This document shows positions 53,471-64,000 of a stretch of 64,000 nt of DNA, one piece after another. Position 1 is the stretch's first letter; each line of letters starts with the position of its first letter. The notes under the pieces are model-generated. The model ran no database searches. It was not told the DNA's origin and was given only the letters and a program-made list of their open reading frames with translations. Origin of the DNA: Aegilops tauschii subsp. strangulata (Eukaryota; Streptophyta; Magnoliopsida; Poales; Poaceae); NCBI RefSeq assembly GCF_002575655.3, contig NC_053036.3, forward strand, positions 194,340,788-194,404,787. The letters run 5' to 3'. Position numbers and translations under genes: made by a program.

Positions 53471-55292
53471 CTGACGACAAGCTGCGAGTCACCCTGACGA
53501 TGAGCTTCTTCACCCCGAGGTCTGCCGCGATTCTGAGACCGGCAAGAAGCCCCTCATACTCAGCAGTGTTGTTTGTGGACATCTCCCTGGGAAAGTGCAT
53601 TTGGATCACATACTTGAGGTGCTCTCCGGTGGGTGCGACAAGCAGCACAACGGCACCGGCGCCTTGCAGCGAGAAAGCCCCATCAAAGTACATGATCCAG
53701 TCGCGGTCTGCTTCCTTCCCGGGGAGAGCGGTCTCCTGGATTTCTTCGTCGGGCGTTGAGGTCCATTCTGCAATGAACTCCGGCAAGTCTCTGCTCTGGA
53801 ATGTTGAGGTACTTTCAAACTTCAACCCAAAACTTGACAACTCCAGGGCCCATTCCACAATCCTTTCGGTCGCATTTGGGTTATGCAGTATCCGTTGCAA
53901 TGGGAGGCGGGTGACGACAGTGATCTCGTGGTCTTGGAAGTAATGACGCAGCTTCCTCGAGGCCATAAGGAGGCCGAAGAGCAATTTCTGCACACCAGAG
54001 TACCTCGACCTAGCCCCCTGCAAGAGGGAGCTGACAAAGTAAACCGAGTGCTGCATCATCTTCTTCGTCTGCACCACCTCACTTGGCTGAGCGGGCACTG
54101 CCTTGGTGGCATAAGACTCTGCCGGGGGCCTTGCCTTGCCGGCACCAGGCCCTGCCGGGGGGATCTTTGGCTTGCCATCCGCTGGTTCTGCCGTCGCCAC
54201 TGCCTCCTCGTCGACCTCCCTCTGTGCCACCAGTGCGGCGCTGACCACTTGATTCGTCGCCGCCAGATACAGCAGCAACGTCTCTTGTGGTTTAGGCGCA
54301 ACCAGTATTGGCGTGGAGGAAAGGTATTTCTTCAGATCCTGCAACGCCGCCTCGGCTTCTGGGGTCCACTCCATTGGGCCTGCCTTCTTCAAGATTTTGA
54401 AAAAGGGAAGGGCACGCTCGACGGACTTGGAGACGAATCGGCTCATGGCGGCGACGCAGCCGGTGAGCAGACGCACATCTTTGATCCACTTGGGCGCCTC
54501 AATCTGCTCAATAGCTTTGATTTTGTCTGGGTTTGCCTTGATCCCGCGCTGCGACAGAAAGAATTCGAGAAGCTTGCCGGACGGAACGCCGAAAACACAC
54601 TTCTCAGGGTTCAGCTTATGGTTGATCTTGCGCAGGTTGGCAAATGTCTCTTCCAGATCTTGCACAAGAGTTTCCCCATCCATGGTTTTGACCACTATGT
54701 CATCCATGTATGCTTCCATATTTCTATGGAGCTGGGGTTCAAAACCAATTTGGACTGCTCTTGCAAACGTTGAGCCAGCACTCTTCAACCCGAAAGGCAT
54801 CCGTAAAAAGCAATACGTACCACATGGGGTGATGAATGCTATCTTCTCTTCATCCTCTCTTGTCATGAAGATTTGGTGGTAGCCCGAGTAGGCGTCGAGG
54901 AATGACAACATATCACACCCGGCCGTGGAGTCAACAATCAGGTCGATGCGCGGCAATGGGAAGGGGTCCTTAGGACAAGCCTTATTGATATCTGTGTAGT
55001 CAATACACAGCCTCCACTTCCCATTTGCCTTGCGCACCACTACCGGATTGGCCAACCACGTCGGGTGGAGCACTCCTCTCACCAAACCTGCCGCTTCCAA
55101 CTTCCTGATCTCCTCTGTGATGAACTCCTGCCTCTCCAGAGCCTGCTTTCTGACCTTCTGCTTGACGGGCCGCACATGAGGGCAGACAGCTAGGTGGTGC
55201 TCAATCACCTCCCTAGGAACACCGGGGATGTCGGATGCTTGCCACGCAAACACGTCGACATTCGCCTGCAGGAAGGTGACGAGCGTCCCTTC
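53439..55292 (-). pseudogene. Tat-lineage reverse transcriptase, RNase H and second RNase H-like domain
   Basis: RT copies the RNA into DNA. Its motifs are in order: 'WRLCIDYTDINKACPKDPFP', 'LSFLDAYSGYHQI', 'FLRMPFGLKSAGSTFARAVQ' and the catalytic 'YMDDIVVKT'. RNase H-type sequence follows ('PILVAPKPQETLLLYLAATN', 'YSGVQKLLFGLLMASRKLRH'), its first catalytic Asp region degenerate ('LYLAATN'). Near the end comes a second RNase H-like domain: 'DWIMYFDGAFSLQGAGAVV' and 'NNTAEYEGLLAGLRIA', with the Asp and Glu of its active site present. The frame shifts near 53480. A TAG at 55293-55295 separates it from the protease part. Confidence 0.92.
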
Positions 55293-55295
55293 CTA

Positions 55296-56258
55296 TTTGC
55301 TGTCAGGGGTGGAGCCTATGGTGAAGGCCCCTCCCGTGCCATCCTCCCTGACGGACACCTTCTTGGTCTGTGGTGGCTCGGCTCTGGATTTCTTGCTCTT
55401 GCCGGTAGAGCTCTCTGGCACGTCCTCGACGGTAGCGCAACACTCCGAGGAGGTGTGCTTGCCGGAGTGGGTGCGAGAGGTCTTGCCGGGCTTCTTCTTC
55501 CCTCCCGGGCCTTCAGCGGCAGGAGCGAGTGCCTTGACGACAGCTGCTGCAACTGCTTCCCGGTAGAGTTGGTCGGCGCAAATCAGCGCATCCTTCTTGT
55601 CGGAGGGGACGGAGATGATGGTCAACGGCCCGGGCATCTTTAGCATGTTGTAGGCGTAGTGTGACGCCGCCATGAACTTGGTTCATGCCGGGCGGCCGAG
55701 GATCCCGTTGTAGGGCAAGGGGATCTCGGCCACGTCGAAGACGACCCTCTCCGTCCTATAGTTCAAATCTCCTCCAAACGTCACGGGCAGTGTGACCTTC
55801 CCCTTCGGCTGGCTCCTCCCCGGATTGACCCCTTGAAACGTGCCCATTTCCTCGAGGTCCCCATCAGGAATTTGCAGCCTTTTGATCACGACGGGCGAGA
55901 TCAAGTTCAGGCCGGCCCCGCCGTCGACCAACATCTTGTTCACCTTGAGGTTGCGTATCGTTGGTGAGACCAACAATGGCAAACACCTGACCGTGGTTGT
56001 GCGGTCAGGGTGGTCCTCGGCGTCAAAGATGAGGGGCGTGCTGGACCACTTCAGCGGCTTCTGAGCGTCGAACGACGGCTCCGCTGCTGTAATCTCACGC
56101 GCCCACTGCTTGAGCTGGCGGTGAGAAGTATGCAGCAAGGCGCCACCATCGACGCACATGGCCTCCGTAGCCTTCTGGAACTCTTGCTCACCGGACTCAT
56201 CGTCCTCGCCGTGATCGTCGTCTTCTTGTTTCTTGTCACAGCCCCGGGCGGGCCTCTC
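55296..56258 (-). pseudogene. Tat-lineage aspartic protease
   Basis: The protease processes the polyprotein. Visible are 'PLLVSPTIRNLKVNKMLVDG' and 'GAGLNLISPVVI', where D-G-G stands in the catalytic D-T/S-G position as in many Tat proteases, and 'VVFDVAEIPLPYNGILGRP'. TGA at 55683-55685 follows, then 'KFMAASHYAYNMLKMPGP' in the same frame and a Lys/Ser-rich linker. The frame is continuous with gag upstream and RT downstream, so gag-pro-pol was a single polyprotein. Confidence 0.85.
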
Positions 56259-58185
56259 TTACTGGTTGTCCTTGCCGGGGCGGCTTCCTTGGCCGCCACG
56301 CTTCTTGACGGACCCCTCGGCACTGTCCTGACCTTTCTCCTTGTCCCGCCTTTCATACTCGGCCTTTTGCTTTTCAGCAAGCAGATCGACTTGCCGGCAG
56401 TTCTGGAGGTCGTGGCCCTTGGTGCGGTGGATCTTGCAGTACTGCTTGCCGGAGCCCCCTGGCTTGTCGGCAGCTGCTAAGGCCCGACAGGCGGCGCACC
56501 CGGCAATCTCCTTGTCGGGGCCGTCTGCCTTGACCTTCTTGGCAGCGCCGGTGTCGTCAGATCCTTCAACGGCGAGTATGGCCTTGCCCTTGCGTTTCCT
56601 GTTACGACGCCGGCCCTTCTTCGTCGGGGCGGCGACGTCCTCGTTGGTAGAGTCGGTTTCCGTGCCGGCGTCTTCGTCGGGGTACTTCCTTCCCTCTTCA
56701 GCCCGGGCGCATCTATCAGCCAGAACATAGAGTTCGGCCACATCCTTAACCTTGGTCATCGCCAGCTCTTCGCGCATCTTGCGGTAGCACACGTTCTGAT
56801 GGAACGCGCTGATCACAGCGGCGGGATGAACATCAAGGATGTTGTACTGCACCCGGCTGAACCTCTGGATGTACTTGCGCAGGGTTTCCCCTTCCTTCTG
56901 GGGAATGATATCCAGATCACTGTCCTGGCCATGAGCTTGGTGGCCTCCCATGAAGGCGCCAACGAACTCATGGCACAGATCCGACCAAGAAGAAATGGAA
57001 TCCGCCGGCAAGTGCATCAACCAAGACATAACATTGGGCTTTAGTGCCAGCGGGAAATAATTGGCAAGCACCTTGTCGTCGCGAGCTCCGGCACCTGCAT
57101 CGCGATGGTGTAGATGCTGAGGAACTCGGACGGATGGGTCTTGCCAGTGTATTTCTCGCCGACGTCGGGCTTGAACGTGCGGTGGGACGGCCACTGGAAC
57201 TGCCGTAGCTCGCGGGTAAAGGCCGGGCAACCCACCTCGTAAGGTAGGCCGCCGGAGCCCCCCGGTGCTGGGTGGTCCATAGCAGGTCCCGCCCGCTTGT
57301 CAGACTGGTGGCGTGTATCACGCCGGCGCTCAATAGTGGTTCGAGAATCTTCGAGAGCTCATTCTTGAAGAACTTGGCGCTGGTCGCGGTGGGTCCGCGG
57401 GTCGGATGACGCTATAGAGATGTTATCACAAGCATCGTCATGATGGGCCGACGCCCACGGCGGCTGGCGAGGAGGAGGAGAGTGCACCGTGACTGCAGCA
57501 CCCCCGGTCCTCCCAGCGCTGGCATGTGGTGGCTCGGTGGAGCGTCGGCCCGAGGGTCCCGCTGGTCACGGATCGTCTTTGTTGGCGACGACGATGAGGC
57601 TCCGAATGGTGGCCCTCCACTCGTCGAGCTTCTCTGCAGAAGGAGGGAAGTCGAGGAGCAGCTGCGCGCGCCAAAGCTCCTGTTGGCGTGGGTGGCGGCG
57701 ACAGCTGCGTGGACCGTGGCGTGCTTCGACTTCTAACCACGTTAGAAGGAGCTCCATCACAACCCAGCGGCTGCGCGCCATTTCCGCCAGCACTTCAGCG
57801 GGCATGTTGAACTCCTTCATCACGCGGAGGACGCACAGGGCTCTCCCCACGGCGGTGCCCTGGGTCACCGGTGTGGTGACGCTGCTCGTCGCGCACACCA
57901 TGGGAAGAGCGCGCAGTGGTCGCCGGCGTGGGCGTCTTGGAGGTTGCTGCGCCGCCCGCGGGGGGGGGGGGGGGCAGCCCCATCTTTAGACTTGGTGATG
58001 TGCGGCCCGTCGCCTGGCGTGCGAACTGCGCCACTCGCTAGGCTCTGACTGCCAGGGCGATGCTGGTGCTCGCGGACCGCGACTCGGGTTCTGTCCGCGA
58101 CCGGGCCGCTGCTCGCCCGCTCTGGCACGGGCCGTTCGGGCCCCGATGAGCCGATCACCGTGGTCGTCTTCTTCATGGGAGCCAT
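56259..58185 (-). pseudogene. Tat-lineage gag
   Basis: Gag forms the virus-like particle. The likely start is ATG at 58183-58185 ('MAPMKKTTTVIGSSGPERPV'), about 50 bp after the primer-binding site. A G-run (57961-57974) shifts the frame; the next part has 'MPAEVLAEMARSRWVVMELL', then 'SHRTFKPDVGEKYTGKTHPS'. A second shift near 57110 leads to the retrotransposon gag domain ('MSWLMHLPADSISSWSDLCH', 'LRKYIQRFSRVQYNI'), an Arg/Lys-rich stretch and a C-terminal zinc-knuckle-like motif ('YCKIHRTKGHDLQNC'). TAA at 56259-56261 interrupts a frame that otherwise reads into the protease. Confidence 0.87.
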
Positions 58186-58235
58186 GGCGACGAGGAAACG
58201 CTAGGCTAACTACTAGACCAGATTCTCACAATTGC

Positions 58236-58257
58236 ACCCCCTACCTGGCGCGCCAAA
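58236..58257 (-). other. Primer-binding site of the Tat element
   Basis: On the minus strand TGGCGCGCCAGGTAGGGGGT follows the LTR end by a few bases. The same text occurs in the remnant at 48180-48197. Confidence 0.8.
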
Positions 58258-58259
58258 GA

Positions 58260-59263
58260 TGTCAGTGGGAAACAACACCTATGGGATCACAAGAATCCCT
58301 ACTAAGGTTGCCGGGGCGCGGGGTTGCAAGAAGAGCAGGATTAGTAATCAGCACAAGGATCGTTTACCCAGGTTCGGGCCGCGAGGATGCGTAAAACCCT
58401 AGTCCTGCTTTGGTGGATGTATTGAGTGTTCTTGAGCCTTCCAGCTAGCTACGGTGGCTGGGTTGTTCCAAAGAGCCGAATCCTTCTCCAGTATGCCATG
58501 GGCCTCCTTTTATAGTCGAAAGGGGCTGCCACAGTGGCACACAGGAGGTGGAAAGGCGTATAGTGCTATGAGCTTATCGCTCGTATTACAGGACAAGACG
58601 CATTTAATGCATCGCTTAGGTGTCCCCTTGCTTTATTGGGGACGGGAACGAGGCCCGTCCCGTCCATCGCCGCTCCTCCTTGCTTCGACACGCGCCCTGG
58701 TCAGCGATGCATGCGACGCCATGTAGGCAGGCAGGCAGCTGAGGTGGCGCGGTGGCAAAGTCTTCACGAAGATCTGCATGCCGCCACGCAGGCGCTTGCT
58801 GAGTTGGTCTGGGAGCTGCATGTTGCCATGCAGGTGCCTGCCCAGCTGGTTGGGCTGGCAGGTGCATGCGAACGGCGGTGGAGACTTGGCTGGTGCGGGC
58901 TTATAAGTGGCCCTGCTGGCGCCCTTGGCGAGGGCCTTGCCGGGTGGCCCGGCAAGGGCCTTGCCGTGGCGTGCTGTTGTCCCTGACAAGGATCTTGCCG
59001 GGGGTCTTGTGGCTCCCCTCGGCAAGGATCTTGCCGAGGATCGTTGTCTTTTAATCCTCATCTAATCTTGAATATTCCTTGTCTTCACAAAGATCTACAT
59101 GCCACCATGGAGGTGCCTCCCGAGCCCTGGCCCAACGTGGTTGTTGGTGTTGGAGATCGTGGGCTCAAGGGTGGTGCGCTCCGCTGGTGTTGGACGAGCT
59201 GCCCCAACAAGGGCCTTGCCGGGGCCGCGGAAGCAGCCCCGGCAAGGGTCTTGCCGGGGGACC
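58260..59263 (-). mobile_element. Tat-lineage LTR, copy 3 (5' LTR, interrupted)
   Basis: Matches copy 2 from its start (TGTCAGTGGGAAACAACACC) to the position equivalent to 49202 ('gggggacc'), about 85% of the LTR. There the next element begins abruptly with TGATGACCC. The missing ~180 bp should lie beyond the right edge of the window if this is an insertion. Confidence 0.88.
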
Positions 59264-60841
59264 TGATGACCCACAAGTATAGGGGATCTATCGTATTCCT
59301 TTCGATAAGTAAGAGTGTCGAACCCAACGAGGAGCAGAAGGAAATGATAAGCGGTTTTCAGCAAGGTATTCTCTGCAAGCACTGAAATAATAGGTAACAG
59401 ATAGTTTTGTGATAGGATAATTTGTAACGAGCAACAAGTAACAAAAGTAAATAAAGTGCAGCAAGATGGCCCAATCCTTTTTGTAGCAAAGGACAAGCCT
59501 GGACAAACTCTTATACAGAGAAAAGCGCTCCTGAGGACACATGGGAATTATCGTCAAGCTATTTTTCATCACGTTCATATGATTCGCGTTCGGTACTTTG
59601 ATAATTTGATATGTGGGTGGACCGGTGCTTGGGTGTTGTCCTTACTTGCACAAGCATCCCACTTATGATTAACCTCTATTGCAAGCATCCGCAACTATGA
59701 CAAAAGTATTAAGGTAAACCTAACCATAGCATGAAACATATGGATCCAAATCAGCCCCTTACGAAGCAACGCATAAACTAGGGTTTAAGCTTCTGTCACT
59801 CTAGCAACCCATCATCTACTTATTACTTCCCAATGCCTTCCTGTGCTTGCCAAAGGATAAAATGTAAAAAGGAAAGGTGAAGATCACCATGACTCTTGCA
59901 TAAGGTAGAAAATAATAATAAAAGATAGGCCCTTCGCAGAGGGAAGCAGAGGTTGCCATGCGCTTTCAGGGTTGGATGCACAAAATCTTAATGCGAAAGA
60001 ACATCACTTTATATTGCCACTTGTGATATGAACCTTTATTATGCAGTCCGTCGCTTTTATTTCTTCCACATCACAAGATCGTATAAAGCTTATTTTCTCC
60101 ACACCAATCAATCATACATATTTAGAGAGCAATTTTTATTGCTTGCACCGATGACAACTTACTTGAAGGATCTTACTCAATCCATAGGTAGATATGGTGG
60201 ACTCTCATGGCAAAACTGGTTTAAGGGTTTTTGGAAGCACAAGTAGTATCTCTACTTGGTGCAAAGAATTTGGCTAGCATGAGGGGGAAAGGCAAGCTCA
60301 ACATGTTAGATGATCCATGACAATATACTTTATCTCAGATATAAGAAAACATAACCCATTACGTTCTCTTCCTTGTCCAACATCAACTCTTGAGCATGTC
60401 ATATTTTAATGAGTGCTCCCAATCATTAAAGATGTCCAAGATAGTATATTTATATGTGAAACCTCTCTTTCTTTAGTACTTCCTATTAATTGCAACGATG
60501 ACCAAAGCTATGTTTGCCAACTCCCAACAATTTTTAATCATCATACTCTTTCTATGTGAAGTCATTACTCTCAATAAGATCAATATGATCTCTTTATTTC
60601 TTTTTATTCTTTTCTCTTTTCTTTTATTCACTCAAGATCATGGCAAAATAATCAAGCCCTTGACTCAACACTAATCTTTATTATAAAGCTCACGGACTCG
60701 ATTACATAGAGAGATCATAAAGCAAAACTCAAAACTAGATCATACCAAAACTTTATTCTACTAGATCAAGATATTACTAATATGATCAAACTAAGAAAAA
60801 CGGTAAAGATAGAGATGTGGTGGTGATACAATACCGGGGCA
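59264..60841 (-). mobile_element. 3' LTR of the Athila-lineage element
   Basis: 1,578 bp; plus-strand ends TGATGACCCAC and CCGGGGCA, so on the minus strand it begins TGCCCCGG and ends GGGTCATCA. It abuts a purine-rich tract on its inner side. No coding. Confidence 0.85.
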
Positions 60842-60856
60842 CCTCCCCCAAGCTTG
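60842..60856 (-). other. Polypurine tract
   Basis: Minus-strand 'CAAGCTTGGGGGAGG' immediately before the 3' LTR. Confidence 0.8.
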
Positions 60857-60890
60857 GCAGTTGCCAAGGGGAGTGCCCATACCCATGTGA

Positions 60891-61313
60891 TTATGTCTCC
60901 TTTGCTAGTGAAGAAGGTGGAGGTGATGATTTAGTTGATGGCGTAGGCCTCTTCATTAATTTGCGCTTGAGGACAGACTTTTGATCCCTCAAGTCATCAA
61001 TCTCCTGCTCCAGGCTTAATATCTTTTTGCATAGTTCCTGCTTGTTTTCCTGCAAGAGACGAAAAGGGATAAACTCGATCTTAAGTTTCTTTTCTCTATC
61101 AGGGAGGCTTGACTTTTTGAACTCCACCTGCATGTCCCCAGGTTGAGGTAATGGGACTTCATCTTCATCTGAGCTCGTCTCCTCCTTTCTCTTGGGTTCA
61201 TAGTCTTCTTCTTCTTCCATAGTCCAACCACAATGCTCCACATCTCCATAGACCTTAGGATTTGCAAGGTAATCAGCCACATAACTTTCTCCTTCCGAAT
61301 CCTGGGACGACAT
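60891..61313 (-). CDS. Accessory ORF of the Athila-lineage element, 140 aa
   Basis: The frame begins 'MSSQDSEGESYVADYLANPK' and is intact. It has an acidic N-terminal half ('MEEEEDYEPKRKEETSSDED'), a central coiled-coil-like stretch ('LLQENKQELCKKILSLEQEI') rich in Leu/Glu/Lys at residues about 85-115, and a basic, Ser/Pro-rich C-terminus. It sits between integrase and the 3' LTR in the sense orientation, where Athila-lineage elements carry an extra gene of variable, mostly unknown function. No catalytic domain is visible. Confidence 0.6.
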   Translation of the reverse strand: MSSQDSEGESYVADYLANPKVYGDVEHCGWTMEEEEDYEPKRKEETSSDEDEVPLPQPGDMQVEFKKSSLPDREKKLKIEFIPFRLLQENKQELCKKILSLEQEIDDLRDQKSVLKRKLMKRPTPSTKSSPPPSSLAKET

Positions 61314-61707
61314 GTTGCTCTAATCTGCAGCAGGACAGCTCGAAACGAAAACAGAGGATAATTGTGTGATACGGTGGTCAAAACCTTCGAGAGATTATAT
61401 AATGAATTTTTACCGACCAAACTACGCATCGTGCAACAAAACGGAGTCCGGAGAGCACACGAGGTGACCACAAGGCAGGGGGTGCGCCCAGGGGGGTAGG
61501 GCGCGCCCTCCACCCTCGTGTCCTTCCCGGACTGCTTCTTATTTTTCTATTTTCTAAATATTCCAAAACGGAGAAAAATTGCCTTTATAACTGTTTTGGA
61601 GTCGGTTTACTTACCGTACCACATACATATTCCTTTTCGGAGTCTGAAACGTTCCAGAAAGTGTCACTTATGTATTCCTCCGGGGTTACGGTTTCAATAA
61701 CATTGGT
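61314..61707 (-). other. Spacer between integrase and accessory ORF
   Basis: No gene. It includes a GC-rich patch ('gtagggcgcgccctccaccc') resembling part of the LTR of the Sabrina-like element, a family-style leader for the accessory ORF. Confidence 0.5.
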
Positions 61708-62784
61708 TTAAACATTTATGGGATTACCTGAGATATAATGTTTGATTCTTTGACCGTTCACCACCTTAGGATTTTTGCCTTCGAAGTTGTTGATTTTTAT
61801 GGCACCGGAACGATAGGCCTCCTCGATAACGTAAGGGCCTTCCCATTTAGAGAGAAGTTTTCCTGCAAAAAATCTTAAACGAGAGTTGTATAGCAATACA
61901 TAATCACCTACATTAAACTCACGCTTTTGTATCCTTTTGTCATTCCATCTTTTGACTTTTACTTTAAACAATTTGGCATTCTCATAGGCTTGAGTTCTCC
62001 ATTCATCAAGTGAGCTAATGTCAAATAACCTCTTCTCACCGGCAAGTTTGAAATCATAATTGAGCTCTTTAATTGCCCAATATACCTTATGTTCTAGTTC
62101 GAGAGGTAAGTGACATGCTTTTCCATAAACCATTTTATACGGAGACATACCCATAGGATTTTTATATGCAGTTCTATAGGCCCATAATGCATCATCAAGT
62201 TTCTTGGACCAATTCTTTCTAGATCTATTAACAGTCTTTTGCAAAATTAATTTGAGCTCTCTGTTACTCAATTATACTTGACCACTAGACTGTGGGTGAT
62301 AAGGAGATGCAATTCTATGATTAACATCATATTTAGCAAGCATTTTACGGAAAGTACCATGAATAAAATGTGAACCACCATCAGTCATTAAATATCTAGG
62401 GACTCCAAACCTCGGAAAAATAACTTCTTTAAGCATTTTAATAGAAGTGTTATGATCAGCACTATTAGTTGGAATAGCTTCTACCCACTTAGTAACGTAA
62501 TCAACAGCAACTAAAATATGTGTGTAACCATTAGAGGCAGGAAAAGGTCCCATATAATCAAAGCCCCAAACATCAAATGGTTCAATAACAAGTGAATAAT
62601 TCATAGGCATTTCTTGACGTCTACTAATATTGCCAATTCTTTGACATTCATCACAAGATAAGACAAACTTACGGGCATCCTTGAAGAGAGTGGGCCAATA
62701 AAAACTGTATTGCAATACCTTATGTGCAGTTCTATCTCCAGCGTGGTGTCCTCCATAAGCCTCGGAGTGACACTTGCGTAGGAT
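61708..62784 (-). pseudogene. Athila-lineage integrase
   Basis: The H-H-C-C module is present ('GGHHAGDRTAHKVLQ', 'CDECQRIGNISRR'), followed by the catalytic core: Asp in 'WGFDYMGPFPASNG', Asp in 'RYLMTDGGSHFIH', and 'YHPQSSGQV*LSNRELK', where TAA at 62272-62274 replaces the residue after Val, the position expected for the catalytic Glu. The C-terminal domain follows in the same frame ('WAYRTAYKNPMGMSPYKMVY', 'SKWEGPYVIEEAYRSGAIKI') to TAA at 61708-61710. The nonsense codon falls on the third catalytic residue, so the enzyme is inactive even apart from truncation. Confidence 0.9.
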
Positions 62785-63999
62785 CTATTCCTGTTCATGC
62801 TCAGGTACACAACGTCTAATAACACCATCTACTCCTTCTTTATAAAGATGTGGGTCATCCCAAAAGTAATGTCTCAAATCATAGAAAAACTTTTTCTTTT
62901 GCTGGTATGTGAAACTAGGTGGTACAAATTTAGCAACAATATAACTAGCATAATCAGCATACCATGGAGCAGTACGAGAAGCATTTATGACATTTGATTG
63001 TTCATCCGGAAAGCTATCATCAATAGGTAGTGGGTCATCAAGAACATTTTCTAACCTAGACAAGTTGTCTGCAACGGGGTTCTCAGCTCCTTTTCTATCA
63101 ACAATATGCAGATCAAATTCTTGTAGCAAGAGAACCCATCTAATAAGTCTAGGTTTAGCATCTTTCTTTTCCATAAGATATTTAATAGCAGCATGATCCG
63201 TGTGAATAGTTACTTTAGAAACGACAATATAAGGTCTGAACTTATCACAAGCAAATACAACTGCTAAGAATTCCTTTTCAGTAGTAGCATAATTTCTCTG
63301 AGCATTGTCTAGAGTTTTACTAGCATATTGAATAACATTTAATTTCTTATCAACTCTTTTCCCTAAAACAGCACCTACAGCATAATCACTAGCATCACAC
63401 ATAATTTCAAAGGGTAAATTCCAATCAGGTGGCTGAACAATAGGTGTAGAGATCAATGCTTTCTTAAGTATTTCAAATGCTTCTACACAATCATCATAAA
63501 AAACAAATGGTATATCTTTTTGTAATAAATTAGTCAGAGGCCGAGAAATTTTTGAGAAGTCCTTAATGAACCTCCTATAAAATCCGGCGTGACCAAGGAA
63601 ACTTCTTATACCTTTGATGTCCTTGGGACATGGCATCTTTTCAATAGCATCAACCTTGGCTTTATCAACCTCAATACCTCTTTCAGAAACTTTATGCCCC
63701 AAGACAATACCTTCATTAACCATAAAGTGGCACTTTTCCCAATTCAGGACAAGATTAGTTTCTTCACATCTCTGCAAAACTCAATCAAGGTTGCTCAAGC
63801 AATCATCAAAAGAGGATCCATAGACGGAAAAATCGTCCATGAAAACCTCACAAATCTTTTCACAAAAGTCAGAGAATATAGCCATCATGCATCTTTGAAA
63901 GGTAGCAGGTGCATTACATAAACCAAAAGGCATATGTCTATAAGCAAAAGTACCAAAAGGGCAAGTAAAAGTAGTCTTTGATTGATCATTGGCTGACAC
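62785..63999 (-). pseudogene. Athila-lineage reverse transcriptase/RNase H, partial
   Basis: The visible part begins inside RT at the right edge with 'AYRHMPFGLCNAPATFQRCM' and the catalytic 'VFMDDFSVYGSSFDDCL' (F-M-D-D in place of Y-x-D-D). TGA at 63781-63783 interrupts before '[16 protein letters not shown]'. The connection ('[20 protein letters not shown]') and RNase H follow ('[19 protein letters not shown]', '[20 protein letters not shown]', '[10 protein letters not shown]'), with Asp, Glu and Asp of the active site present. A stop at 62785-62787 separates it from integrase in the same frame. Confidence 0.92.
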
Positions 64000-64000
64000 A

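Larger units (their letters stand above)
49383..59263 (-). mobile_element. Tat-lineage Gypsy element, minus strand, internal region plus interrupted 5' LTR
   Basis: Order on the minus strand: 5' LTR (58260-59263, interrupted), primer-binding site, gag, protease, RT, RNase H, a second RNase H-like domain, integrase (ending 51826), then a 2.4-kb region with an antisense gene, then the 3' LTR (48198-49382). Protease-RT-RNase H-integrase order defines Gypsy; the extra archaeal-type RNase H-like domain after the first and the long post-integrase region define the Tat lineage. Three nonsense codons and several frameshifts make it non-autonomous. Confidence 0.9.
59264..63999 (-). mobile_element. Athila-lineage Gypsy element, minus strand, partial
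   Basis: On the minus strand it runs from RT (right edge) through RNase H and integrase (ending 61708), an accessory ORF (60891-61313) and a polypurine tract to the 3' LTR (59264-60841). The gag, protease, 5' LTR and right boundary are outside the window. The pol text ('WAYRTAYKNPMGMSPYKMVY', '[12 protein letters not shown]') is of the Athila lineage. Three in-frame nonsense codons are present in the visible pol. Confidence 0.9.

Overview
The window is nuclear DNA of a Triticeae grass (wheat, Aegilops or barley type). It is almost entirely transposable elements of families typical of that tribe: BARE/WIS/Angela-type Copia LTRs, Athila- and Tat-lineage Gypsy elements, a large CACTA element with TAATGGCGCAC hairpin repeats, Stowaway MITEs, Helitron-like termini and a 5'-truncated LINE. 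Family names come from memory, not from a database search. I found no CRISPR array, rRNA operon or bacterial-type operon. The only plausible host-type gene is a small secreted DUF26 (Gnk2-like) protein at 17089-17544 on the minus strand.

Layout. 1-1966: the downstream part of a Copia LTR followed by a second partial LTR. 1967-14700: a mosaic of MITEs, Helitron-like ends, minisatellites and duplicated gene-fragment-like DNA. 14703-16370: a LINE remnant. 16881-17544: a foldback element abutting the DUF26 gene. 19028-21331: Copia fragments and a MITE. About 21332-27177: a nuclear copy of mitochondrial DNA (NUMT) with broken copies of rpl5, rps14, cox3 and the start of rps13. 27178-39305: a complete 12.1-kb CACTA transposon. 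39690-46708: a complete 7.0-kb Sabrina-like Gypsy element. 47014-59263: a Tat-lineage Gypsy element on the minus strand with three LTR copies. 59264-63999: an Athila-lineage Gypsy element, minus strand, running off the right edge.

The nesting order can be read from target-site duplications and boundaries. The CACTA (TSD AAG) and the Sabrina-like element (TSD ACACC) sit close together in what was probably one continuous host segment. The Athila-like element interrupts the outermost LTR of the Tat element.

Three things stand out. (1) The CACTA element carries a transposase, a second gene ending in a C48/Ulp1-type protease fold, and a short intact gene for an RNase H1 N-terminal (hybrid-binding) domain followed by a membrane segment. 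(2) The Tat element carries, antisense between integrase and 3' LTR, its own TATA box and a decayed gene for a B3-like DNA-binding domain. (3) The NUMT keeps the mitochondrial order rpl5-rps14 but then joins to cox3. Almost every transposon gene is broken by nonsense codons or frameshifts, so most of the window looks inactive.
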